From an uncultured Roseivirga sp. (GTDB lineage Bacteria; Bacteroidota; Bacteroidia; Cytophagales; Cyclobacteriaceae), in contig CANLOY010000001.1 of NCBI GenBank assembly GCA_947493005.1, forward strand, positions 1 through 64,000: 64,000 nucleotides of DNA, read 5' to 3'. Position 1 is the stretch's first letter; each line of letters begins with the position of its first letter. Shown in pieces: positions 19,101 through 26,243 of the stretch. Both the position numbers and the translations under genes were made by a program. The notes below the pieces were generated by a model. That model ran no database searches and was not told the origin of the DNA. It saw nothing but the letters and a program-made list of their open reading frames with translations.

Positions 19101-19163
19101 AAATGCCGTGGTCGTAAAAACCGCAAGCATCAGCATGACACAAGTCAGTAAAATTCTCTTCAT
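16125..19163 (-). CDS. SusC/RagA-family TonB-linked outer membrane transporter
   Basis: 1012 residues. A signal peptide (to about 22, TAFAQ) is followed by a carboxypeptidase-regulatory-like domain (about 28-105, VSGKVTGSDDGLPLPQVTI). A TonB box EVVVTG comes next, then the plug (SALAGKVAGVRV, GGPSIQIRGA, IERYEILKGASAATLYGSRAANGVI) and a 22-strand barrel ending in SIALTF. It imports a ligand captured by SusD, powered by TonB. The barrel is rich in aromatics and carries no clue to the substrate; lack of neighbouring carbohydrate enzymes leaves peptide or other organic ligands equally possible. Confidence 0.95.
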   Translation of the reverse strand: MKRILLTCVMLMLAVFTTTAFAQNRTVSGKVTGSDDGLPLPQVTILLKGTTNGTPTNNDGEYRIDVPAEGGTLVFRYLGYVTQEIVIGDRSVINVILVPDATSLGEVVVTGVAAATPAKKLPFTVSSVKEKVIKQVPATDAGSALAGKVAGVRVIPSNVPGGGPSIQIRGATTLGGNNGPLIVLDGAIIEGSLSDINLQDIERYEILKGASAATLYGSRAANGVISLTSKKGNDIAVGTTSIFVRTEVGTENAYSSRNIEKARYHPFLMDPATGDFLLDNTGTAQDDPDLISDNTFPRYRDHIDDLFKGSSFLTQYVRLSTRGATGNLVLSAEYQDRTGGVDFYDGNQRYNVQLQSEQYLGDKLKLSTSMRFIQDEQDNNAPNIRTLTIADPSADFFAPNEEDGSPFNYNANRFSPTSEFNPFYQLTNNRNERTRKRFIGSMNLKYDIIDGLTAEGRFGIDTWQDYSRNFQDIGYLANQGVPGVGNLGRGFNEFTAITSSFRLTYVTKIQDWNLRSNAFFQYEDRGGEGFNANGRNLGLAGFDRFNNVTLSANDGLPFLGAGSTEKNQVVANNFSLSVGGDYQDKYLFDIVVRRDGNSLFGRDNRWQTFARFSAGWRITEDFDIPGVQEAKLNASWGQAGGLPGFFDRFERAPVVNGSIQNPTVLENPLLGPNVTDELELGLNVEFLDKFTFLASYSTQENREQILTIPLSAVTGRNSQRQNAGTLSTNTIELTLGYNAIQKNDMNLSFNLIFDRTRTEITEFDRPRFPLGLNIWDLGNRPTQFFGRKIARSLSDLTVLPDGTVANVPGAGLTVSDFKINRDGIVIVAADEFTTNEAAIYLTDESGVQRDDLLIGDSQANFNMALQTSFDYKNFSVFMLWEYQNGGSTYYQGGQWLARDRLHPIFNQGDFPEGQRQANTYLATIYNVNRATDFWVEDATHWRMRELAFNYDLGGDQLAKIGLDKVFKNVRLSLIGRNLLLFSNYPGYDPIRSFDNFAYPLVRSYNGSIALTF

Positions 19164-19475
19164 TTTGCTTTCGTTTTAGTTTAATTGATGAATAATTAAT
19201 TTGTTTAGAACTCCAAACATAAAATAAAATGTCATCAATTAATAATTATTACGAAATAAATTTGAATCCACCTCAAAGCCCTCTAATGCCTGTTTTTCTG
19301 CGTTTAAACCGTTTTTTAGTGTATTTAAAAATTTTGTTTGGAAAAGTAAGGGTAAACCATTTTTGAAGAAATCCGTAGTGTCAAACATATCATAAATGCA
19401 AGCATTCGATAGTTCTTTTTTACGGAATACTCAAATAATCTATAAATTCAATTAATATTGAGATTTGAAATTGAC
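19164..19475. other. susC upstream intergenic region
   Basis: A 312-bp AT-rich gap. It holds the susC promoter and flanking inverted repeat (described separately) in its left third. The rest, down to the OmpA-family stop, has T-rich tracts and a small TCAAT/ATTGA hairpin around 19452 but no gene, tRNA or clear terminator that I can support. Confidence 0.5.
19181..19242 (-). promoter_or_regulatory. susC promoter flanked by an 11-bp inverted repeat
   Basis: The minus-strand -7 element TATGTTTG lies at 19214-19221. It is bracketed by TTAATTGATGA (19181-19191) and its exact reverse complement TCATCAATTAA (19232-19242). The right arm covers the -33 area; the left arm lies in the leader 18 bp before the ATG. 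This is either a pair of operator half-sites or the base of a leader/promoter hairpin. Confidence 0.5.
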
Positions 19476-21347
19476 TTATTTCAAGAAACCTGCTATTCGG
19501 AATTCTATTCTACGATTGTGCACACTCTCTTCATTGTCTTTTTGAGCACTCACAGGACGTGATTCTCCATATCCCTTAAAAACCAAATTTTCTTTGGGTA
19601 AGCCTTTACTCACAAAATATCGGTAAACTGACTTTGCCCTATCGACAGAAAGCTCATAATTCGGCTTTTCCTTACCTATTGTATCAGTGTGCCCCCCAAC
19701 TTCAATAATCAACTCTGGATTTAGTTGTATAAACGAAATTACCTCATCTAATATAGGTAGGCTCTTGTCTTTGAGTTCAGCACTGTTGAAATCGAAGTTC
19801 ACATCTCTTACTTCTATTTTCTGCCCAACCTTAAATGGCTTCAAAAGAAGAGTTCCACCTTTAAGCTTCTTAAATTCTGAATTAGTCAATTCAACTGGGT
19901 GGTATCTTACTGCTTTTACATTAATAAAATATGTATCGTATTCAACAAAGACTGAAAACGCTCCTGAAGCAATTTCTGTTGAAACTGATGTGAGCTTATT
20001 AGAATCAGGGCCTTCGAATTTAATATTCGCTTTTAATGGCTGAAGTGATACTTCATCTAAAACCAACCCAGAAATAAAGCGATCTTCTACACTAGGCAAT
20101 AAACCTGCTGGTATCTTGAACCTCTTCAACTCAATCTTACCACTTTCTTCTGATGAACTATAATAAGCCCATCCTTTGTGGCTAATAGCATATCCTACCT
20201 GATCAAATGAATTGTTAATTGGGTACCCCAGATTCAATGGCTCACTCCAAAGCTCATTTTCTTTAGTTGAGATAAACAGATCGAAGCTTCCCATACCTAC
20301 TCTACCTTTAGAAGCAAAAACAAGTGTCTTTTTATCTATATATATATAAGGAGAACAATCATCATATTTTGTATTGACTGAAAGCCCCAGGTTTTCTGCC
20401 TTAGTCCAACCACCCAAAGTTTTTTTACTATACCATATATCTTGCCCTCCAAAACCACCAGACCTTTTACTCACGAAGTAAAGTTCCTTACCATCCCTAG
20501 ACAAAGCTGGTTGTGAATCCCATTCTATGCTATTGACTTCAATCCCTAGTAGTTCAGGTTTCAGCCAATCTTTACCGTCAAAGTAGCTGATGTATAAATC
20601 ACAACTTCCAATGTTTCCTGGAACATTGCATGCAGTAAAAACCAGAGTAGAGCCGTCTGCAGAAATTGAAGCTGTACCTTCGTTACGATCTGTGTTAATA
20701 AACTGCGAAATAGGTTTGGGTTTAGTCCAATGGCCAATTGAATCTAGACTGAAATATAAATTCTCATCTCCCCTACCACTATTCTCTCTAACAGTGAAAA
20801 CAAGCTTCCCTGAAGCGGTAATGGCAGGAAAGTACTGCATACCAAACTCATTTATCGGTTTGGGTAAAGATTCAAACCTAATCTCTGTTGAATACTTTAT
20901 TTGTTGGACAGCGTATTCGACCGAATTACTAAGCATTTCAAATACCTCTTGAGGTATTCCATGTATTTCACCATTAATACCATTAAGGATTTCCTTAGCC
21001 TTAGAATATTCCCCCTCCTCAAAAAAATAGTTGAGTTGGTCCGAAAGTATTCGATTAACAAATGGTTGATCTATCTCGCTTCTGTATTGAGATAGTACTT
21101 CACTTGACTTCTCCAGATTGCCCTTCCTTATATATATCTGGTGCAAAAGCAAAATTGCTTCATCAAAGCTGTCATCTCTTTTAAGAGCACTAAGAATCAA
21201 TTCTTCAGATTGATACAAATTCCCAATATCACTTAGACTCTTCGCCTTCTGGTAATTGGCAATGGCCTTCTTATTTCTGGAATGGAGTTCCTGACCGCAA
21301 AGCGAGTTAAGTGAAACCAGAAACAGTATGATAGTTATTATCCTCAA
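19476..21347 (-). CDS. TPR/PD40/OmpA-family envelope protein
   Basis: 623 residues. An N-terminal signal (IITIILFLVSLNSLCGQ) leads to TPR-like repeats (about 25-110). PD40/WD40-like propeller blades follow (TASISADGSTLVFTA, PALSRDGKELYFVSKRS, SPYIYIDKKTLVFAS), then a Cna-B/carboxypeptidase-like segment (about 420-490). The C-terminal OmpA domain (VNFDFNSAELKDKSLPIL, GHTDTIG, LSVDRAKSVYRYFVSKG) binds peptidoglycan. The architecture resembles PorE-type proteins linked to the type IX secretion system, but OmpA/PD40 paralogues are numerous and this is not proof. The start must be TTG (21347), 2 bp past queE; no ATG precedes the signal peptide. Confidence 0.88.
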   Translation of the reverse strand: MRIITIILFLVSLNSLCGQELHSRNKKAIANYQKAKSLSDIGNLYQSEELILSALKRDDSFDEAILLLHQIYIRKGNLEKSSEVLSQYRSEIDQPFVNRILSDQLNYFFEEGEYSKAKEILNGINGEIHGIPQEVFEMLSNSVEYAVQQIKYSTEIRFESLPKPINEFGMQYFPAITASGKLVFTVRENSGRGDENLYFSLDSIGHWTKPKPISQFINTDRNEGTASISADGSTLVFTACNVPGNIGSCDLYISYFDGKDWLKPELLGIEVNSIEWDSQPALSRDGKELYFVSKRSGGFGGQDIWYSKKTLGGWTKAENLGLSVNTKYDDCSPYIYIDKKTLVFASKGRVGMGSFDLFISTKENELWSEPLNLGYPINNSFDQVGYAISHKGWAYYSSSEESGKIELKRFKIPAGLLPSVEDRFISGLVLDEVSLQPLKANIKFEGPDSNKLTSVSTEIASGAFSVFVEYDTYFINVKAVRYHPVELTNSEFKKLKGGTLLLKPFKVGQKIEVRDVNFDFNSAELKDKSLPILDEVISFIQLNPELIIEVGGHTDTIGKEKPNYELSVDRAKSVYRYFVSKGLPKENLVFKGYGESRPVSAQKDNEESVHNRRIEFRIAGFLK

Positions 21348-21349
21348 GA

Positions 21350-21961
21350 CTATGGAATCTGCATAAACTTATGTGTTTGTAGCGATATTTTCCACTGAGG
21401 GTTGTCTTTTACATAATTTATTATTTCAGGAAGCATCACATCAGACCTATCCCATTCTGGTTGAAGATAAAGCAAACAGTCTGGGTTTACTCTGGCAGCA
21501 TGTTCCTCCGCCCATTTAAAATCGCTTTTGTTATAGACAACTACTTTTAATTCATCAGCTGAATGATAAAACTCTTCCTTTGGCTTCATAAACTTCTTAG
21601 GGGAAAAACATATCCAATCCCAATCTCCGCTTAGCTTATGAGCTCCCGATGTCTCAATATTTGTTTGAAGTCCGGAATTCTTTAAACTTTCGGTTAATTC
21701 TGTCAAGTCATACATTAAAGGCTCACCTCCCGTAACCACTGCTAACCTGGTTGGGTGAGACTTCACTTCTCTAACAATCTCTTCAACTGATAGCTTTGGC
21801 CACTTTTCTGCGTCCCATGAATCTTTGACATCGCACCATACACAGCCAACATCACAACCTCCAAGTCTAATAAAGTAAGCCGAATTACCAGAGAAATGAC
21901 CTTCTCCCTGAATCGTATAAAAAGCCTCCATTACGGGGAGACTACTGAGTTCTTCTATCAT
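21350..21961 (-). CDS. queE: 7-carboxy-7-deazaguanine synthase (radical SAM)
   Basis: Converts 6-carboxytetrahydropterin (the QueD product) to 7-carboxy-7-deazaguanine in the queuosine/7-deazaguanine pathway. 203 residues from the ATG at 21961, preferred over a TTG two codons earlier. The N-terminal FYTIQGEGHFSG motif and the radical-SAM cluster Cys36-x3-Cys40-x2-Cys43 (GCDVGCVWCDVKDSW) are diagnostic; VVTGGEPLMY is the SAM-binding GGEP. It sits 39 bp after folD and directly before the OmpA/PD40 gene. queC and queF are not in the window. Confidence 0.94.
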   Translation of the reverse strand: MIEELSSLPVMEAFYTIQGEGHFSGNSAYFIRLGGCDVGCVWCDVKDSWDAEKWPKLSVEEIVREVKSHPTRLAVVTGGEPLMYDLTELTESLKNSGLQTNIETSGAHKLSGDWDWICFSPKKFMKPKEEFYHSADELKVVVYNKSDFKWAEEHAARVNPDCLLYLQPEWDRSDVMLPEIINYVKDNPQWKISLQTHKFMQIP

Positions 21962-22000
21962 AATCAATTTTTTAAAGCAGGTGTTGAAACTGCTATTCTC

Positions 22001-22882
22001 TTAAACCAAGCCTTGATTAGCCAAATATGTATTCCAAAGTAAAGAGGCTATTGTCATTGGGCCAACACCACCAGGTACTGGTGTAATATAACTACACTTA
22101 GGAGCCACCTCATCAAACCGTACATCTCCTTTTAACCTGAAACCAGATTTCGTTTCAGCTGAGGGAACTCTATGGATTCCAACATCAATAACCACAGCAC
22201 CTTCTTTTACCATATCTGCTGTAACAAACCCCTCTCTGCCAATTGCTACAATCAGAATATCAGCCTGACTACAAATCTCCGCGAGATTTTGAGTTCTACT
22301 ATGACATAGTGTTACCGTTGCATTTCCAGGGTTAGCATTTCTAGACATTAAAACACTAATGGGTGTACCAACAGTATGACTTCTTCCAATCACCACACAA
22401 TTTTTACCAGAAGTTTCAATTCCATTGCGCTCCATCAATAGCATCATACCCTTTGGAGTTGCGGGTAACAACGTTGGCAAATCCAAAAGCATCTTACCCA
22501 GATTAGAAGGATGAAAACCATCAACATCTTTTTCTGGAAGGATAGCTTCAACTACCTTTTGCTCATCAATTTGTTTAGGTAAGGGTACCTGAACAATAAA
22601 GCCATCTATTTCAGGATCATTATTTAATCTATCAACAGTCGCAAGAACCTCTTCTTCAGAAGTCTCTTCAGGAAGGTGAATTAGTGTAGATCCAAATCCA
22701 ATCTGTTCGCATGCCTTGACTTTGGCATTTACGTAGGTTTTACTCGCCCCATCTTCGCCAACCAACACGGCTGCTAAATGTGGTGTCTTCCCTCCTTCAG
22801 ATTTGATTTGTTCTACTTTTCCTGCTAGCTCTTCCTTTATAGATTTAGCAGTAGCCTTTCCGTCTAACAGTTGATATCCCAT
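22001..22882 (-). CDS. folD: bifunctional methylenetetrahydrofolate dehydrogenase/cyclohydrolase
   Basis: Interconverts 5,10-methylene- and 10-formyl-tetrahydrofolate with NADP in the cytosol, feeding purine, Met and Thy synthesis. 293 residues. Catalytic Tyr50 and Lys54 lie in [12 protein letters not shown]. The conserved [25 protein letters not shown] and [12 protein letters not shown] (dinucleotide-binding) segments are present, with [12 protein letters not shown] near the C-terminus. ATG start 2 bp after the lepA stop, so translation is probably coupled. Confidence 0.96.
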   Translation of the reverse strand: MGYQLLDGKATAKSIKEELAGKVEQIKSEGGKTPHLAAVLVGEDGASKTYVNAKVKACEQIGFGSTLIHLPEETSEEEVLATVDRLNNDPEIDGFIVQVPLPKQIDEQKVVEAILPEKDVDGFHPSNLGKMLLDLPTLLPATPKGMMLLMERNGIETSGKNCVVIGRSHTVGTPISVLMSRNANPGNATVTLCHSRTQNLAEICSQADILIVAIGREGFVTADMVKEGAVVIDVGIHRVPSAETKSGFRLKGDVRFDEVAPKCSYITPVPGGVGPMTIASLLWNTYLANQGLV

Positions 22883-22884
22883 AT

Positions 22885-24672
22885 TTAGTCAAGTTTTAAA
22901 ACCGCCATGAAAGCCTCCTGAGGAATTTCCACATTACCAACCTGGCGCATTCGTTTTTTACCTTTTTTCTGTTTTTCCAATAGCTTTCTTTTTCGCGTAA
23001 TATCACCACCGTAACATTTTGCGAGTACATTCTTTCTCATTGCCTTAACAGTTTCTCTGGCAATAATCTTAGTCCCAATAGAAGCCTGAATCGCAATTTC
23101 GAACATCTGACGAGGGAGTAATTCTCTTAGCTTCTCACAAAGTCGTTTCCCCCAATCGTAGGCTTTATCCCTATGTACGATAGCAGAAAGTGCATCCACC
23201 TTCTCTCCGTTTAACTGAATATCGAGTTTAACTAAGTTAGACTGTCTAAAACCAATTAGTTCATAGTCAAGAGAGGCATAGCCTCTGGAGATGGTCTTTA
23301 ATTTATCGAAAAAGTCAAATACTATCTCTGCCAAAGGCATTTCAAAAGTGAGTTCAACCCTATCAGATGTCAGATATACCTGATTCTTTATTTCGCCTCG
23401 TTTATCAATACAAAGACTTATAATGGGCCCAACGAATTCTGCCTTAGATATAATCTGCGCCCGAATGAAAGGCTCTTCCAGGTGAGATGTCACATTAAAT
23501 TCAGGTAGCTCGGAAGGTGCGTTTACCAGTTGTAAACTATCATCGTTCATTATAGCATGAAATTGTACTGAAGGCACTGTAGTGATCACAGTCATATTGA
23601 ACTCGCGTTCTAACCTTTCTTGAACAATTTCCAAGTGTAGCATCCCCAGAAAACCGCATCTGAAACCAAAGCCTAAAGCCGCTGAAGTTTCTGGTTCCCA
23701 AACCAATGAAGCATCATTAAGCTGAAGCTTCTCCATTGAAGCTCTCAATTCTTCAAACTCCGAAGTTTCTACAGGATATATACCTGCAAAAACCATAGGC
23801 TTCACGTCTTCAAAACCCTTTATTAATTCTGTTGTCGGGTTTTCTACATGTGTAATTGTATCACCAACTTTTACTTCTTTAGCTACTTTAATTCCTGAAA
23901 TAAGATACCCTACATTCCCAGCACTAATTTCTTGCTGTGGATCTTGCTTTAACCTAAGAATTCCAATCTCATCAGCATCATAGGTTTTCCCAGTATTAAC
24001 GAACTTAATCTTGTCTCCCTTTTTAATAGAGCCATTAAACACACGGAATATAACCTCAATACCTCTGTACGAATTAAATACTGAGTCGAAAATCATAGCC
24101 TGAAGTGGTTCATTGAGGTCACCTTTTGGAGCAGGTATTTTATTAACAATGGCCTCCAAAATATCATCAACCCCTATGCCTTCTTTACCACTGGCATGAA
24201 TTACATCCTCTGGCTCACATCCCAAAAGTTCCACCACTTGATCCGTCATCTCTTCAGGCATAGCACCTGGAAGGTCAATTTTATTCAGTACCGGTATGAT
24301 CTCTAAATCATGCTCAAGTGCCAAATACAAGTTAGAAATGGTTTGTGCTTCAACTCCCTGCGAAGCATCTACTATCAGAAGTGCACCCTCGCAAGCTGCA
24401 ATTGACCTGGAGACCTCATAAGAAAAATCTACGTGTCCTGGGGTATCTATTAGGTTAAGAACATACTCTTCTCCCTGAAATTTATAATTCATCTGGATGG
24501 CATGCGACTTAATGGTAATACCACGTTCACGCTCCAAATCCATATCGTCCAACAACTGATCTTGCATTTCGCGATCACTCACAGTACCAGTGTGCTGTAA
24601 TAACCTATCGGCCAAGGTACTCTTACCATGATCTATATGTGCGATTATGCAGAAATTCCGAATTCTCTCCAT
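22885..24672 (-). CDS. lepA: elongation factor 4 (LepA)
   Basis: Ribosomal GTPase that assists initiation/back-translocation. 595 residues, full length. P-loop AHIDHGKST at 11-19, switch [16 protein letters not shown] for guanine recognition, EF-G-like domains III and V, and a C-terminal domain with [11 protein letters not shown] typical of LepA. It is the first gene of the lepA-folD-queE-OmpA block and has its own promoter 18 bp upstream. Confidence 0.97.
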   Translation of the reverse strand: MERIRNFCIIAHIDHGKSTLADRLLQHTGTVSDREMQDQLLDDMDLERERGITIKSHAIQMNYKFQGEEYVLNLIDTPGHVDFSYEVSRSIAACEGALLIVDASQGVEAQTISNLYLALEHDLEIIPVLNKIDLPGAMPEEMTDQVVELLGCEPEDVIHASGKEGIGVDDILEAIVNKIPAPKGDLNEPLQAMIFDSVFNSYRGIEVIFRVFNGSIKKGDKIKFVNTGKTYDADEIGILRLKQDPQQEISAGNVGYLISGIKVAKEVKVGDTITHVENPTTELIKGFEDVKPMVFAGIYPVETSEFEELRASMEKLQLNDASLVWEPETSAALGFGFRCGFLGMLHLEIVQERLEREFNMTVITTVPSVQFHAIMNDDSLQLVNAPSELPEFNVTSHLEEPFIRAQIISKAEFVGPIISLCIDKRGEIKNQVYLTSDRVELTFEMPLAEIVFDFFDKLKTISRGYASLDYELIGFRQSNLVKLDIQLNGEKVDALSAIVHRDKAYDWGKRLCEKLRELLPRQMFEIAIQASIGTKIIARETVKAMRKNVLAKCYGGDITRKRKLLEKQKKGKKRMRQVGNVEIPQEAFMAVLKLD

Positions 24673-24689
24673 GCTTTTTAAAAGAACTG

Positions 24690-24697
24690 CAAAAATA
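24690..24697 (-). promoter_or_regulatory. -7 promoter element of lepA
   Basis: The minus strand reads TATTTTTG (TAnnTTTG), 17 bp before the lepA ATG. It is divergent from the promoter of the DUF4924 gene, whose elements lie just to the right. Confidence 0.55.
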
Positions 24698-24712
24698 GAA
24701 AAAAGTGTATCA

Positions 24713-24742
24713 TTTGCTTTGTGACGATAACCTTTAATTTTG
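24713..24742 (+). promoter_or_regulatory. promoter of the DUF4924 gene
   Basis: TTTG at 24713-24716 and TAATTTTG at 24735-24742, spacer 18 bp: a full -33/-7 match. The next in-frame ATG (24748) is only 5 bp after the -7 element, so the mRNA is probably leaderless or nearly so. Confidence 0.65.
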
Positions 24743-24747
24743 CGGCT

Positions 24748-25266
24748 ATGTTATTGGCAGACAAGAAAAAGCAGGAGAATATTTCAGAGTATATCATCTA
24801 CATGTATCAAACTGAATTATTAATAAGAAACTTTGACTTTGATATTAACAAGATTAAGGCACATGTATTTAATAACATTCCAGATAATAAAATGGCGCCA
24901 GCTATTAAGGAAGAGATTCTCTCGTGGTATGAAACCGTGATAGCATCGATGAAGTCAGAAGGTTTAGAAAGTGAAGGACACCTTTCTTATGTACAGAAAG
25001 AAGTTCAAAAATTGTCAGACCTCAGCCTAAAACTATTAACTGAAGATCAGAATTATCAGTTGGTATTTAATTCAGCCCGACTGGCAATCAGAGAGAATAT
25101 TGTCTCTTCCGAAGGTTTAGTCTCAGACCCAATACAAGCCTGTCTGAATGGTATTTTTGGTTTACTGCTAGCCAGAATGAACGGGAAAGAAATTCCAGAG
25201 GAAACAATGGAGCAAATAGAGCATTTTGGTAATGTGTTATCTTATTTGAGTCGTCAGTCCAAGTAA
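24748..25266 (+). CDS. DUF4924-family protein
   Basis: 172 residues from the ATG at 24748. A frame start nine codons earlier would overlap the promoter. The N-terminus [21 protein letters not shown] is characteristic of the Bacteroidota DUF4924 family, an all-helical cytosolic protein with no known function. Residues are mostly acidic/amphipathic helix; no catalytic motif is visible. It is transcribed divergently from lepA and converges on a methyltransferase gene with a 4-bp gap. Confidence 0.8.
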   Translation: MLLADKKKQENISEYIIYMYQTELLIRNFDFDINKIKAHVFNNIPDNKMAPAIKEEILSWYETVIASMKSEGLESEGHLSYVQKEVQKLSDLSLKLLTEDQNYQLVFNSARLAIRENIVSSEGLVSDPIQACLNGIFGLLLARMNGKEIPEETMEQIEHFGNVLSYLSRQSK

Positions 25267-25270
25267 CAGG

Positions 25271-25960
25271 TCATCTCTTTATCAATCTTACCAGATATTG
25301 ATCATTTTCATCTGTGTGAAGAAAGTAAACAAACCACCCTGCTTCAAAAGCCGCTTTATCTAAAGTATCCTTATCAAAATACACCCAGTCGAACCAATCG
25401 CTTTTTTGGCCATCATATTCGTACTGAAATTTTACTTCACCATAATAACCAGTCTTTGGTAATTCTTTTTCTTCATATAAATACCGTACATCACTGCTGT
25501 CCAGTATAATCTGACCTCCAGGTTTCAAAAGTTCATCGGCTTTCTTTAAAAATTCATTCAGCCGTTCTTCTTTACCAATAAACCCTATACCATTCATCAG
25601 GCACAAAATTGTATCGAACTGACTGTTGTCTTCAAAGAAAAAGTAATCCCCATTTCGGGCATCCAAAACTTTGGATTCTCCCATTATTTCAACCGCCACC
25701 TTATTGGTATCAATAGCAGTAACATCATGCCCCATTTGTTGCAAACATATGGCGTGGCTTCCTGTACCTGCACCTACATCCAATACCCTGCCTTCACAAA
25801 CTGATAGTGCCATTTTTTCAAGCTCCGGCATTTCTTCGTAGCCTCTGAAAAAATACCAAACTGGCATTTCTTCAGGTTCACCATAAGAGTTATGAAGTAT
25901 CAAAGGCTTATCGTCCAAACCATTACTATAGTCTTTGAGAGCCGATCCATAGGGGTCCAT
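25271..25960 (-). CDS. class I SAM-dependent methyltransferase
   Basis: 229 residues. Motif I VLDVGAGTGSHA at 59-70 binds S-adenosylmethionine; VTAIDTNKVAVEIM (motif II acidic end) and FDTILCLMNGIGFIG (motif IV region) follow. LKPGGQIILDSSDVRY is the post-motif strand. An N-terminal helix region of about 45 residues may form the substrate lid. The substrate is unknown; the sequence resembles small-molecule or protein methyltransferases rather than rRNA enzymes. Its stop is 4 bp from that of the convergent DUF4924 gene. Confidence 0.8.
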   Translation of the reverse strand: MDPYGSALKDYSNGLDDKPLILHNSYGEPEEMPVWYFFRGYEEMPELEKMALSVCEGRVLDVGAGTGSHAICLQQMGHDVTAIDTNKVAVEIMGESKVLDARNGDYFFFEDNSQFDTILCLMNGIGFIGKEERLNEFLKKADELLKPGGQIILDSSDVRYLYEEKELPKTGYYGEVKFQYEYDGQKSDWFDWVYFDKDTLDKAAFEAGWFVYFLHTDENDQYLVRLIKR

Positions 25961-26014
25961 CTTCCAAAAAAGAACAGATACATCGGCAATTCAAAATCTG
26001 TCTTTCAAACGACT

Positions 26015-26022
26015 CAAAAATA
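26015..26022 (-). promoter_or_regulatory. -7 promoter element of the methyltransferase gene
   Basis: The minus strand reads TATTTTTG, with TTG (complement of CAA 26044-26046) 21 bp upstream. It leaves a leader of about 50 nt. Confidence 0.5.
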
Positions 26023-26243
26023 AAATTTGGTAATTACCTAAATCAACCAAACAGAAAGGACAGAAACCAACCAATTGACTGGTAAATTTTAGGTCTTTTA
26101 ATTTCAAACCGAAACTTATCTAAAATTCTTATACACAATCACTTATCAAAAGTTTACCACTTACATTAAAAAAAGGCTAATTGGACAATTTTCCTTTCTG
26201 TATGCATATAACAAATTTCATCTTTGCATGTTGATACAGAGGT

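Noticed and set aside
10530-19163. A full polysaccharide utilisation locus
   Set aside because: SusC and SusD are clear, but no glycoside hydrolase, lyase, sulfatase or hybrid sensor is in the neighbourhood.
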